The position numbers were made by a program, and so were the translations under genes. Positions 36,888-45,222 of a DNA stretch of 64,000 bases are shown here, one piece after another (position 1 is the first letter of the stretch; each line of letters starts with the position of its first letter). The stretch lies in NCBI RefSeq assembly GCF_029351045.1, contig NZ_JARKIN010000001.1, positions 5,301,001 through 5,365,000 on the forward strand, written 5' to 3'. Origin of the DNA: Streptomyces sp. WMMB303. GTDB lineage: Bacteria > Actinomycetota > Actinomycetes > Streptomycetales > Streptomycetaceae. The notes beneath the pieces were generated by a model, which was not told the origin of the DNA, made no database searches, and saw only the letters and a list, made by a program, of their open reading frames with translations.

Positions 36888-37946
36888 TCACTGAGGGTTG
36901 TCAGCGAGTGCTCGTGCCGCCCGGACGCAGTAGGCGAGCGCCTGCCGCGCGTACGCGGGCGAGGCCCCCGCCAGCCCGCAGGTGGGGGTGACCACGACGG
37001 ACTCGGCCAGCAGCCCCGGGGACAGCCCGAGCCTGCGCCACAACGACCTGACACCCCCGACGCTACCGGCCGGGTCTGACAATGCCCCGCCGTCCGGCTC
37101 GGTGGCCGGTACGACACCCGCGAAGAGCCGCAGTCCGCCCTCCACGGCCGCACCGACCATCTCGTCGTCACGCTCGGTGAGCAAGGAGAGGTCCAACGAG
37201 ACGGCGTCAGCGCCCGCCCGGTGCAGCAGCCCGAGCGGCACACCCGGCGCGCACGAGTGCACGACCGTGGGGCCGTCGTGCACCGCGAGCAGCTCGCGGA
37301 GCACCCCTTCGACGACCGCCCGGTCCACGGCCGGGTGGGTGCGGTACCCGCTGGCCGTGCGCACGCTGCCGCGCAGCACGGCGGTGAGGGAGGGTTCGTC
37401 CAGCTGCAGCACGGGCACGGCATCCGGCACCCTGCGCCGCACGTCCGCCAGATGCGCCGCCAGTCCCTCGGCCAGCGAGGCGGCCAGGTCCCGGACGGCT
37501 CCGCTGTCGCCCAGCATGGCCTCGCCGTTGCGCCGCTCCAGTCCGGCGGCCAGCGTCCAGGGCCCCACGGCCGACACCTTCAGCCCCCGCCGGGCTCCCC
37601 CTTCGCCGTACCCCTGGGTGAACTCCTCCAGCGCGTCGAGGTCTTCGCCCAGCCAGGCGCGGGCCCGCCGGGTGTCCCGGCCCGGCCGGTCGCTGATCCG
37701 CCAGCCGCTGGGCTCCAGATGGACGTACATCTCGGCCAGCAGGCCCGCGGTACGGCCCAGCATGTCGGCGCCCGGCCCCCTGGCCGGCAGCTCCGGCAGG
37801 TGAGGCAGATGCTGCGGCGCCTCGAACGCGCCGGTGACCGTCCTGGCCGCCTCGCGGGCGTCCGTGCCGGGCATGGACCCGATGCCACCGGCTGCCGCGG
37901 GGCCCCACGGGAGGACGCCGCCGCCGGTCTGCGTGCTCTCGCTCAC
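36888..37946 (-). CDS. Cobalamin-independent methionine synthase-type protein
   Basis: A 352-residue protein of the MetE C-terminal-domain family (UROD/MetE-like barrel). Visible are GGIGSMPGTDAREAARTV, a Zn-type VVHSCAPGVPLGLL, VLQLDEPSL and VVTPTCGLAGASP. It is half the size of classical MetE, as in the short MetE-like family whose methyl donor is uncertain. The GTG start at 37946 lies 4 bases after the SDR stop; its own stop overlaps an upstream alternative start of ligA. I recall a methionine synthase gene next to ligA in Streptomyces. Confidence 0.88.
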   Translation of the reverse strand: MSESTQTGGGVLPWGPAAAGGIGSMPGTDAREAARTVTGAFEAPQHLPHLPELPARGPGADMLGRTAGLLAEMYVHLEPSGWRISDRPGRDTRRARAWLGEDLDALEEFTQGYGEGGARRGLKVSAVGPWTLAAGLERRNGEAMLGDSGAVRDLAASLAEGLAAHLADVRRRVPDAVPVLQLDEPSLTAVLRGSVRTASGYRTHPAVDRAVVEGVLRELLAVHDGPTVVHSCAPGVPLGLLHRAGADAVSLDLSLLTERDDEMVGAAVEGGLRLFAGVVPATEPDGGALSDPAGSVGGVRSLWRRLGLSPGLLAESVVVTPTCGLAGASPAYARQALAYCVRAARALADNPQ

Positions 37947-37950
37947 CGGG

Positions 37951-38640
37951 TCAGCCTCCGGGCTTCACGGACAGGTCCGTGATCTCCGCGCCCCTGGGCA
38001 GGTCCAGGGCCGTCAGGATGCTGGTGGCCACGGCCCGGGCGGGGATCCAGTGCTCGGGGTCGTACTCCTTGCCCTCCTGCCGGTGCACCTTCTCCTGCAT
38101 GGGGGTGGCGGTGCGCCCGGGGTAGACGGAGCTGACGCGCACCCCGTTGCCGCTCTCCTCGCCGCGCAGCGCGTCCGCCAGCGCCTTGAGGCCGTGCTTG
38201 CTCGCCGCGTAGGCGCCCCACTCGGGGTTGGCCCGCAGGCCGGCGCCCGAGTTGACGAAGACGACGTGGCCGCGGGAGCGGCGGAGCTGCGGCAGCAGCA
38301 GCCGGGTCAGCTCGGCCGGCGCCGTCAGGTTGGCGGCGAGCGTGGCCTGCCACAGCTTGGGGGTGCTCTCGCCGACGGTCCCCAGTTCGACGACCCCGGC
38401 GACGTGGAGCAGCGAGTCGACCTCCTCGGGGAGCGTCTGGTGCTCGAACGCCCAGGACAGGCGCCCCGGTTCGGCCAGGTCGCCGACCAGCGTGCGGGCG
38501 CCCTGGAACCGGGCGGCGAGTTCCTTGGCCCGGCCCGCGTTCCGGGCGAGCAGGTAGAGGGTGTCGCCGCGGTCCAGGAGGCGGCGGGCCACCTCGGCCC
38601 CGATCCCGGAGCCCGCGCCTGTGATCACATGTGTTGCCAT
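37951..38640 (-). CDS. Short-chain dehydrogenase/reductase
   Basis: A 229-residue classical SDR. The cofactor motif is TGAGSGIG, the active site has Ser in FVNSGAG and YAASK (WGAYAASKHGLKAL), and the structural motif is HVAGVVELG. The substrate is unknown. I place the start at ATG 38640 (MATHVITGAGSGIG), right before the Rossmann fold; the frame is open 6 codons earlier. It lies 4 bases upstream of the methionine synthase gene and is probably in one transcript with it and ligA. Confidence 0.92.
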   Translation of the reverse strand: MATHVITGAGSGIGAEVARRLLDRGDTLYLLARNAGRAKELAARFQGARTLVGDLAEPGRLSWAFEHQTLPEEVDSLLHVAGVVELGTVGESTPKLWQATLAANLTAPAELTRLLLPQLRRSRGHVVFVNSGAGLRANPEWGAYAASKHGLKALADALRGEESGNGVRVSSVYPGRTATPMQEKVHRQEGKEYDPEHWIPARAVATSILTALDLPRGAEITDLSVKPGG

Positions 38641-38745
38641 GCCCCCATGATCCCGCACCCCGGTGCTCCGGCCGCCAGGCGGCTCACCGGAGGGCGGGCC
38701 GGCGCGCGGCCTGGGCCCGGGGCCGGCCCGGGACGGCGCGCGCCC

Positions 38746-39777
38746 TCAGGCCGCGAAGATCGACTCCAGTTTGTCGTACTCCTCCAGGCAGCGCCCGGTC
38801 CCCAGGGCCACGCAGCCCAGCGGTTCGTCGGCGATGGTCACCGGCATCCCGGTCTCCTTGATCAGCCGCTCGTCCAGGCCGTGCAGCAGGGCGCCGCCGC
38901 CGGTCAGGACGAGGCCGCGCTCCATGATGTCGCCGTACAGCTCCGGCGGGCACTCCTCGAACGCCGCCTGGACGGCGGCCACGATGGAGCGCACCGGGCG
39001 CTCGACGGCCTCCACGATCTCCCCGGGCGAGAGTTGGACCACCTTGGGCATTCCGGTGTGTTTGTCCCGCCCGCGCACCGGGACGAACTCGCCGCTCCCG
39101 AGGGACATCTTGATCTCCTCGGAGGTCCGCTCACCGACGGCGATGGTGTACTCCCGCTCGATCCAGGAGGCGATGGCCGCGTCCAGCGCGTCGCCCGCGA
39201 CCCGGGCCGACCGGGAGACGACCATCCCGCCCAGCGAGATGATGGCGATCTCCGTGCTGCCGCCGCCGATGTCCACGACCATCGAGCCGCGCGCCTCGTG
39301 CACCGGCAGCCCGGCGCCGATCGCCGCAGCTATGGGTTCCTCGATCAGCCGCACGGACCGGGCGCCCGCGCGGCTGGCGGTCTGCAGCACGGCACGCCGC
39401 TCGACTCCGGTGACCCCGCTGGGTACGCACACCACGACCCGGGGCGACCTGCCGCGGCCCCGGCCGTCGCGGGCGGCGCGGATGAAGTACCGCAGCATTC
39501 CCTCCGTCGCCTCGAAATCGGTGATCACTCCGCCCTTGAGCGGGCGGGTCGCGGTGATCGTTCCGGGAGTTCGCCCCACGGCCTGGCGCGCCTGGGCGCC
39601 GACCGCCAGCACTTTTCCGGTGCGGGTGTCGATGGCGACGACGGAGGGCTCGTCGAGGACCACTCCGCGCCCGCGTTCGTACACCAGCGTGTTGGCCGTT
39701 CCGAGGTCTATACCGATGTCGCGGCCACGGAACGAGGAAGAGGCGGAGGAGAGGGCGGAGGAGGTGCGGTTGGCCAT
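38746..39777 (-). CDS. MreB-like actin
   Basis: A 343-residue bacterial actin. Phosphate 1 motif GIDLGTANTLVYERGRG, phosphate 2 VVDIGGGSTEIAIISLGG and adenosine motif LVLTGGGALLHGLD are intact, so ATP binding is expected. Streptomyces has several mreB/mbl paralogues involved in spore wall assembly. Here there is no mreC, mreD or pbp neighbour, so this is an orphan copy rather than the main mre operon. Which paralogue it is cannot be decided from the sequence alone. Divergent from the methyltransferase gene. Confidence 0.88.
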   Translation of the reverse strand: MANRTSSALSSASSSFRGRDIGIDLGTANTLVYERGRGVVLDEPSVVAIDTRTGKVLAVGAQARQAVGRTPGTITATRPLKGGVITDFEATEGMLRYFIRAARDGRGRGRSPRVVVCVPSGVTGVERRAVLQTASRAGARSVRLIEEPIAAAIGAGLPVHEARGSMVVDIGGGSTEIAIISLGGMVVSRSARVAGDALDAAIASWIEREYTIAVGERTSEEIKMSLGSGEFVPVRGRDKHTGMPKVVQLSPGEIVEAVERPVRSIVAAVQAAFEECPPELYGDIMERGLVLTGGGALLHGLDERLIKETGMPVTIADEPLGCVALGTGRCLEEYDKLESIFAA

Positions 39778-40105
39778 GTGTGCTCACCCAAGCTCGGTGC
39801 GGTGTTGTACGAGGATGCCACGAGTCGTCTGAATTGTGGTGCTGCCAGCCGCAGCATACCCAACTGTCCTGTTTACTGCGGCAGGTGGGCCCCACCGGCC
39901 CGCCGAAAATCTGGAATCGGAAAGATGCTGGTCGGAGCGCGTTTTCCGGACAATCGCACACATGCATCAGCCAGTTGGTGGCATAGATCTCCGGGGGTTG
40001 GATAGCTATGCACCGGAGACCACGCGCGGTTCACCGAGCCCGAAGCCTGGTGCGTCCTCGGGGACCGCGCCTTGGGCCACCGTCTCTACCACTGGAGGTT
40101 TCGTC
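39778..40105. other. AT-richer intergenic region between mreB-like and GSMT-SDMT genes
   Basis: 328 bases, noticeably less GC-rich than the neighbours at 39830-40000. Promoters of two divergent genes must be here. It is open in frame with the methyltransferase (39836 onward), but that stretch shows no family similarity. The GGAGG at 40094-40098 is the only clear ribosome site for the methyltransferase. No riboswitch was recognised. Confidence 0.5.
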
Positions 40106-41779
40106 ATTTCCGCGCGACCGGCTCAGGAATTCGGAGACAACCCCGTCGAGGTCCGGGAAACCGGACACTATACAGAGGAATACGTCCCCAGCTTCGTGGA
40201 GAAGTGGGATTCTCTCATAGATTGGGAGAAGCGAGCGGAGAGCGAGGGAAATTTCTTCATCGACCTGCTGCGAAAGCGAGGAGTGCGGAGCGTCCTCGAC
40301 GTCGCGACAGGGACCGGGTTTCACTCGGTACGGCTGTTGGAGGCCGGATTCGAAACCGTGAGCGCGGACGGAAGTGCCGACATGCTCGCGATGGCGTTCG
40401 AAAACGGAATGAAGCACGGCGACCACATCCTACGGGTCGTCCAGGCCGACTGGCGCTGGCTCAACCGGGACGTTCACGGTGAGTACGACGCTATCGTGTG
40501 CCTCGGCAACTCCTTCACGCATCTCTTCTCGGAACGCGACCGTCGGAAGGCGCTGGCCGAGTTCTACGCGATGCTGAAGCACGACGGAATCCTCATCCTG
40601 GATCAGCGCAACTACGACGCGATTCTGGACCGCGGGTACTCCAGCAAGCACACGTACTACTACTGCGGCGAAGACGTCGCGGTCGAGCCGGAATACATGG
40701 ACGAGGGGCTGTGCCGCATGCGGTACCGCTTCGCCGGCAGCGCCGACTACCACCTCAACATGTTCCCGCTCCGCAAGGACTACACGCGGCGCCTCATGTC
40801 GGAGGTCGGATTCCAGCGCATCGACACGTACGGCGACTTCCAGCACACGTACCGGGACGAGCAGCCCGACTTCTTTGTGCATGTCGCGGAAAAGGAATAT
40901 CACCCGGAGAATGAAGGAGAAGGCGCTTACGGTGGCGCCGTCGGTACGGCGCGGAGTTATTACAACTCCCCCGACGCCGACACCTTCTATTCGTCCGTGT
41001 GGGGTGGCGAGGATATACATGTCGGCATCTACTCCGATGCCGAGCAGCCCATCGCGGAAGCGAGTCGGCACACCGTCGAGCGCATGGCTTCCGGGCTCGG
41101 CCTCGACCGCGATTCCCGCGTCCTCGACCTCGGTTCCGGCTTCGGGGGCTCGGCCCGCTACCTCGCCGAGACCTTCGGCTGCACGGTCCAGGCCCTCAAC
41201 CTCAGCGAGGTGGAGAACCAGCGGCACAAGGAACTGAACGCGGCCCGCGGCCTCACCGACCGGATCGAGGTCGTGGACGGCTCCTTCGAAAGCGTGCCGT
41301 TCCCCGACTCCAGCGTGGACGTGGTCTGGTCGCAGGACGCGTTCCTGCACAGCGGGGACAGGCTGCGGGTGCTGGAGGAGATCCGCCGGGTCCTGAAGCC
41401 GGGCGGACAGCTGGTCTTCACCGACCCGATGGCCGCCGACGACACCGACTTCAGCGCCATCCAGCCCATCCTGGACCGCATCCACCTCGACGACATGGGC
41501 TCCCCCGGCTTCTACAAGCGGGAGCTCACCCGGCTCGGCTTCACCCCGACCGAGCACGAGGACTCGGACGCCGGGTTCGAGGATCTGCGGGAGCAACTCG
41601 TGCGGCACTACGGACGGGTGCTGCAGGAGACCGAGCGGCAGGAGGCCGACGGGCTCGCCTCGAAGATCAGCAGCGACTATCTGAGCCAGATGAAGAAGGG
41701 GCTCGCGCACTGGGTCGAAGGGGGCGAGAAGCGCCGCCTGACCTGGGGTATCTTCCGCTTCACCCTGACGAAGGGCTGA
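40106..41779 (+). CDS. Fused glycine/sarcosine and sarcosine/dimethylglycine N-methyltransferase
   Basis: Makes glycine betaine, an osmoprotectant, by three SAM-dependent methylations of glycine. It is a fusion of two enzymes: the N-terminal GSMT half (about 1-265) with FGDNPVEVRETGHY, VLDVATGTGFHSVRLLEAG, VVQADWRWLNRDVHGEYDAI and CLGNSFTHLFSERDRR, and the C-terminal SDMT half (about 290-557) with VWGGEDIHVGIYSD, VLDLGSGFGGSARYLAE and VVWSQDAFLHSGDR. The family is known from halophilic actinomycetes. The start is unclear: family sequence begins right after GGAGG at 40094, where the only in-frame candidate is ATT 40106. ATG 39962 or an in-frame TTG further upstream would add unlike sequence. 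The AT-richer 5' part suggests acquisition. Confidence 0.9.
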   Translation: MSARPAQEFGDNPVEVRETGHYTEEYVPSFVEKWDSLIDWEKRAESEGNFFIDLLRKRGVRSVLDVATGTGFHSVRLLEAGFETVSADGSADMLAMAFENGMKHGDHILRVVQADWRWLNRDVHGEYDAIVCLGNSFTHLFSERDRRKALAEFYAMLKHDGILILDQRNYDAILDRGYSSKHTYYYCGEDVAVEPEYMDEGLCRMRYRFAGSADYHLNMFPLRKDYTRRLMSEVGFQRIDTYGDFQHTYRDEQPDFFVHVAEKEYHPENEGEGAYGGAVGTARSYYNSPDADTFYSSVWGGEDIHVGIYSDAEQPIAEASRHTVERMASGLGLDRDSRVLDLGSGFGGSARYLAETFGCTVQALNLSEVENQRHKELNAARGLTDRIEVVDGSFESVPFPDSSVDVVWSQDAFLHSGDRLRVLEEIRRVLKPGGQLVFTDPMAADDTDFSAIQPILDRIHLDDMGSPGFYKRELTRLGFTPTEHEDSDAGFEDLREQLVRHYGRVLQETERQEADGLASKISSDYLSQMKKGLAHWVEGGEKRRLTWGIFRFTLTKG

Positions 41780-41823
41780 GCGGGCGCGCCGCCTCGGCGC
41801 CGCGGTGACCCGCATCGCACGGC

Positions 41824-41861
41824 CGCCCGCCCTCCCCGGTCCGCACCGGGGAGGGCGGGCG
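41824..41861. terminator. 17-bp perfect stem, bidirectional terminator
   Basis: Arms at 41824-41840 and 41845-41861 are perfect reverse complements with a 4-nt loop. It lies between the convergent methyltransferase and the small membrane-anchored protein gene. Confidence 0.8.
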
Positions 41862-41872
41862 CGTGCCCGCGG

Positions 41873-42271
41873 TCAGCGCCCCGTTGCGGGGTCGGGCGCG
41901 GGCTGCCGCTCGCGGGGCCGGACGTCCGCATGGTGGCCGTCGCCGGGCACCGGTTCGGGCCGGATCGTCACCGAGTCCCGGAACCCACCTTCCGGGGGGA
42001 TCAGCCGGATCGACGGCCGGAGTTCGCCGGACCGCTCGCTCTCCTCGGGCTGCGGGGTGACCGGCACGCTGCCGTGCATGGGGTTGCCCGAGACGTCACC
42101 GTCCCCGCCGTCGCCGGAGCCCGGACCGTCCTCCGCGTCGTGCCAGCCCGACTCGCCCCCGCCGGAGGCGGACTCCTGCTGCCAGCTCACCGTCAGCAGG
42201 CCCCCGGTCGCCACGAGCACCGCCCAGATCCCGGTCAGCCAGGCCCACCGTCGCCGCTGCCGTGCGTCCAA
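41873..42271 (-). CDS. Membrane-anchored small protein, unknown function
   Basis: A 132-residue protein with one N-terminal membrane segment (WAWLTGIWAVLVATGGLLTVSW) after a basic MDARQRRR, followed by an acidic, Gly/Ser/Pro-rich hydrophilic region that should be outside the cell. A short ordered-looking part (RPSIRLIPPEGGFRDSVTIR) is near the middle of the tail. TTG start behind GGAG. No family was recognised. Confidence 0.6.
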   Translation of the reverse strand: MDARQRRRWAWLTGIWAVLVATGGLLTVSWQQESASGGGESGWHDAEDGPGSGDGGDGDVSGNPMHGSVPVTPQPEESERSGELRPSIRLIPPEGGFRDSVTIRPEPVPGDGHHADVRPRERQPAPDPATGR

Positions 42272-42447
42272 CTCCGCTCCCCCGCCCCTGCATCAGCCGT
42301 GCATCGGTGTGCCGCCCGCCGAGCGCCGCGTCGCGTGCGCCGGGAGCGTGCCACAGCGTACGCACTCCGCCACCCGGAGCGCAGCTCACCGCCGGCCGAC
42401 GGTCGCCTCTCTCCCCGGCCCGGGCCGGCCGGCTCTAAGCTGGGGCC

Positions 42448-42993
42448 ATGGCCTCCTCCTCGCTCCCCATGAACATCTGTGTCTTCTGCTCGGCCGCCGA
42501 GCTGGACAGCGTCTACACCGAAGCGGCACGCGAGTTCGCCGAACTGCTCGGCAAGCGGGGCCACAGCCTCGTGTGGGGCGGCTCGGACTCGGGGCTGATG
42601 AAGGTCGTGGCGGATGGCGTGCAGGGTGCGGGCGGGCGGCTGATCGGCGTCTCGGTGGAGTTCCTGCGCGATGTGGCACGGCCGGACACCGACGAGATGG
42701 TCGTGGCCGCCGACCTGGCCGAGCGCAAGGCGCTCCTGCTGGACCGCGCGGACGCCGTGGTGGTGCTGGTGGGCGGCACCGGCACGCTGGACGAGGCGAC
42801 CGAGATCCTGGAACTGCGCAAGCACGGCATGCACAGCAAGCCGGTCGTGGTGCTCAACACCGCGGGCTTCTACAACGGCCTACAGCAGCAGATGGCGCGG
42901 ATGGAGGCGGAGGGTTTCCTGCCCGTCCCGCTGGCGGACCTGGTCAGCTTCGCCGACGACGGCCCGCAGGCACTGGAGTTGCTCGGCGCCTGA
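42448..42993 (+). CDS. LOG family (TIGR00730-type) protein
   Basis: A 181-residue Rossmann-like protein of the LOG/cytokinin riboside 5'-monophosphate phosphoribohydrolase family, often misnamed lysine decarboxylase. It has ICVFCSAAELDSVYTEAAREF at the N-terminus, VWGGSDSGLMKVVADG, and the family motif as VGGTGTLDEATEIL, with Val where most members have Pro (PGGxGTxxE). The role in bacteria is probably nucleotide hydrolysis. The ATG follows GGGG and a TAAGCT hexamer about 12 bases upstream, so a short or absent leader is possible. Confidence 0.88.
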   Translation: MASSSLPMNICVFCSAAELDSVYTEAAREFAELLGKRGHSLVWGGSDSGLMKVVADGVQGAGGRLIGVSVEFLRDVARPDTDEMVVAADLAERKALLLDRADAVVVLVGGTGTLDEATEILELRKHGMHSKPVVVLNTAGFYNGLQQQMARMEAEGFLPVPLADLVSFADDGPQALELLGA

Positions 42994-43180
42994 GGCCGCG
43001 GTGGCCGGGCTGGGCGGCCGCGGGTGCCGAGCGGGCGCCGGCCGGCGGCCGGCCGGACACGACGTTGCCCGCCCCGCCCCCGTGTGCTCGCCCGGGGCCG
43101 CCCCGGCTCCGGGCAGCCCGGACAGTCCGGGAGCGGGCCCGTCCCGGCGGCTCGGGCCCGGGGGCGGCGCGCTCCGCGGC

Positions 43181-44323
43181 TCAGGCCGCCGGGACGGCGC
43201 GCTCCGTCCGGTCGATCGTCGCCGAGCCGACCACCCGGGTGCCGTCGTAGAGCACGATCGCCTGCCCCGGTGCCACACCGCGCTCCGGAGCGGTGAACCG
43301 CACCCGCAGCTCGCCGTCGACCAGCTCCGCCTCCACCGGTGTCTCGGCACCGTGCGCCCGCAGCTGCGCCGTGTACGGGCGGGGGCCCTCCGCCGGGGGC
43401 GCACCGCACCAGCGGGGGCGGACCGCGGTGAGGGCGGCGACGTCGAGGGAGGCCGCCGGGCCGACGGTGACCGTGTTGTCGACCGGGGAGATGTCCAGCA
43501 CGTAGCGCGGCTTGCCGTCCGGGGCCGGGTGCCCCAGCCGCAGGCCCTTGCGCTGGCCGACGGTGAATCCGTAGGCGCCGTCGTGGCTGCCCACTTTAGC
43601 GCCGGACTCGTCGACCACGTCGCCCTCGGCCCGGCCGAGCCGGGAGGCGAGGAATCCCTGGGTGTCGCCGTCGGCGATGAAGCAGATGTCGTGGCTGTCG
43701 GGCTTCTTCGCCACGGCCAGACCGCGGCGCGCGGCCTCGGCGCGGATCTCCTCCTTGGTGGTGAGGGTGTCGCCCAGCGGGAACAGTGCGTGGCTCAGCT
43801 GCCGCTCGTCCAGCACTCCCAGCACATAGCTCTGGTCCTTGGCCTGGTCACTCGCCCGGTGGAGTTCCCGGTGCCCGTCCTCACGCGTCACCACAGTGGC
43901 GTAGTGGCCGGTGCAGACGGCGTCGAATCCCAGCGCCAGCGCCTTGTCCAGCAGCGCGGCGAACTTGATCTTCTCGTTGCAGCGCAGGCAGGGGTTGGGC
44001 GTGCGGCCCGCCTCGTACTCGGCGACGAAGTCCTCCACCACGTCCTCGCGGAAGCGCTCGGCCAGGTCCCACACGTAGAAGGGGATGCCGATGACGTCGG
44101 CGGCGCGGCGTGCGTCGTTCGAGTCCTCGATGGTGCAGCAGCCGCGCGCACCCGTGCGGAACGACTTAGGGTTGGCGGACAGAGCCAGATGCACGCCCGT
44201 GACGTCGTGTCCGGCCTCGACGGCACGGGCCGCAGCGACGGCGGAGTCGACCCCGCCGGACATGGCGGCCAGCACACGGACCGGGCGCGCGGAGGCTGTG
44301 CCCCGCGAGGATGCAGTAGTCAT
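43181..44323 (-). CDS. mnmA: tRNA-specific 2-thiouridylase
   Basis: Adds sulfur at position 2 of the wobble uridine (U34) in Lys, Glu and Gln tRNAs. It has 380 residues. The PP-loop AAMSGGVDSAVAA binds ATP near residue 20; the two catalytic cysteines are in NPCLRCNEKIKF and DICFIADGD. The ATG at 44323 is preceded by GGAGGG. The cysteine desulfurase at 45223-46410 on the same strand, beyond an opposite-strand amidase, is a plausible sulfur donor. Convergent with the LOG gene. Confidence 0.96.
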   Translation of the reverse strand: MTTASSRGTASARPVRVLAAMSGGVDSAVAAARAVEAGHDVTGVHLALSANPKSFRTGARGCCTIEDSNDARRAADVIGIPFYVWDLAERFREDVVEDFVAEYEAGRTPNPCLRCNEKIKFAALLDKALALGFDAVCTGHYATVVTREDGHRELHRASDQAKDQSYVLGVLDERQLSHALFPLGDTLTTKEEIRAEAARRGLAVAKKPDSHDICFIADGDTQGFLASRLGRAEGDVVDESGAKVGSHDGAYGFTVGQRKGLRLGHPAPDGKPRYVLDISPVDNTVTVGPAASLDVAALTAVRPRWCGAPPAEGPRPYTAQLRAHGAETPVEAELVDGELRVRFTAPERGVAPGQAIVLYDGTRVVGSATIDRTERAVPAA

Positions 44324-44378
44324 AGCGCCCTCCAGGGTAGACGGAACCTCCCGGCCACCCGAACGCGTTAGGGAGCGC

Positions 44379-45179
44379 ATGGGACCAGCGGCGGATGACG
44401 GACACGAGGACGGCCCGGCCAACGGCGCCGGGTCCGGGCCCGGCGAGGGCAGGGACGTCGGGCCCGGCGGCCCGGACGAGGCGGGCGGCACCCCCGGCGG
44501 AAGCCGCCGGGAGGGCGCGCGCGGGCGCGGGGTCGCCCGGCGGCGGCTGCTGATCGGCGGCAGCACCGTCGTGGGCCTCGGCGTGCTCGGAGTGGCCACC
44601 CAGCAGGAGCTCAAGCGCTGGTGGTGGCGGATGCCGGGGAACGACAAGCCGCGGCTGGAGGGCGCGGTGGACGACACCCGAGCCCGGTGGGTCGCCGCCG
44701 CCGACGCGAACATGCGCCGCAGCGACCGGCCCGCCGACTACGGCATCGACCGGGTGATCGTGCATGTCACGCAGGGCAGCGCGGCAGCGGCCGTGAAGGT
44801 CTTCCGGGACCCCGAGCACCAGGCGGCGGCACACTACATCGTCTGCCAGGACGGGCAGATCATCCAGATGATCCGCGAGCTGGACGTCGCCTTCCACGCG
44901 GCGAACAAGGAGTACAACGAGCGCAGCATCGGCGTGGAGCACGAGGGCTGGATAGACCGCCCGCAGGACTTCACGGACGCCATGTACCGCTCCTCGGCCA
45001 GGCTGACGGCGGGGATCTGCTCCCGGTACGGCTTCCCCGCCGACCGGCGGCACATCATCGGCCACAACGAGGTCCCGGGGGCCGACCACACCGATCCGGG
45101 GCGGCACTGGGACTGGGACAAGTACCTGCGGATGGTCCGCACCGAGATGCGGGTGGAGAGCACGCTCCGGGACAAGTGA
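44379..45179 (+). CDS. N-acetylmuramoyl-L-alanine amidase (amidase_2/PGRP type)
   Basis: Cell wall hydrolase of 266 residues cutting the amide between muramic acid and the stem peptide. A hydrophilic Gly/Asp/Pro-rich N-terminus precedes an RRR-containing hydrophobic segment (RRRLLIGGSTVVGLGVLGVA), a probable Tat signal or membrane anchor. The amidase_2 domain follows, with zinc ligands visible as His in VIVHVTQGS (about residue 128), His in IIGHNEVPG and Asp in DHTDPGRHWDWDKYL. VEHEGWID and FHAANKEYNERSIGVEHEG are also typical. The gene sits between mnmA and the cysteine desulfurase on the opposite strand. Confidence 0.92.
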   Translation: MGPAADDGHEDGPANGAGSGPGEGRDVGPGGPDEAGGTPGGSRREGARGRGVARRRLLIGGSTVVGLGVLGVATQQELKRWWWRMPGNDKPRLEGAVDDTRARWVAAADANMRRSDRPADYGIDRVIVHVTQGSAAAAVKVFRDPEHQAAAHYIVCQDGQIIQMIRELDVAFHAANKEYNERSIGVEHEGWIDRPQDFTDAMYRSSARLTAGICSRYGFPADRRHIIGHNEVPGADHTDPGRHWDWDKYLRMVRTEMRVESTLRDK

Positions 45180-45222
45180 CCGCCGGGGTGAGTGGCCCGG
45201 CGTGCGGCGTCGTCCGGTGCGC

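Noticed and set aside
36889..36891. Start of ligA at GTG overlapping the methionine synthase stop
   Set aside because: The downstream GTG at 36873 has GGAGGA at 8 bases; the overlapping start has no ribosome site.
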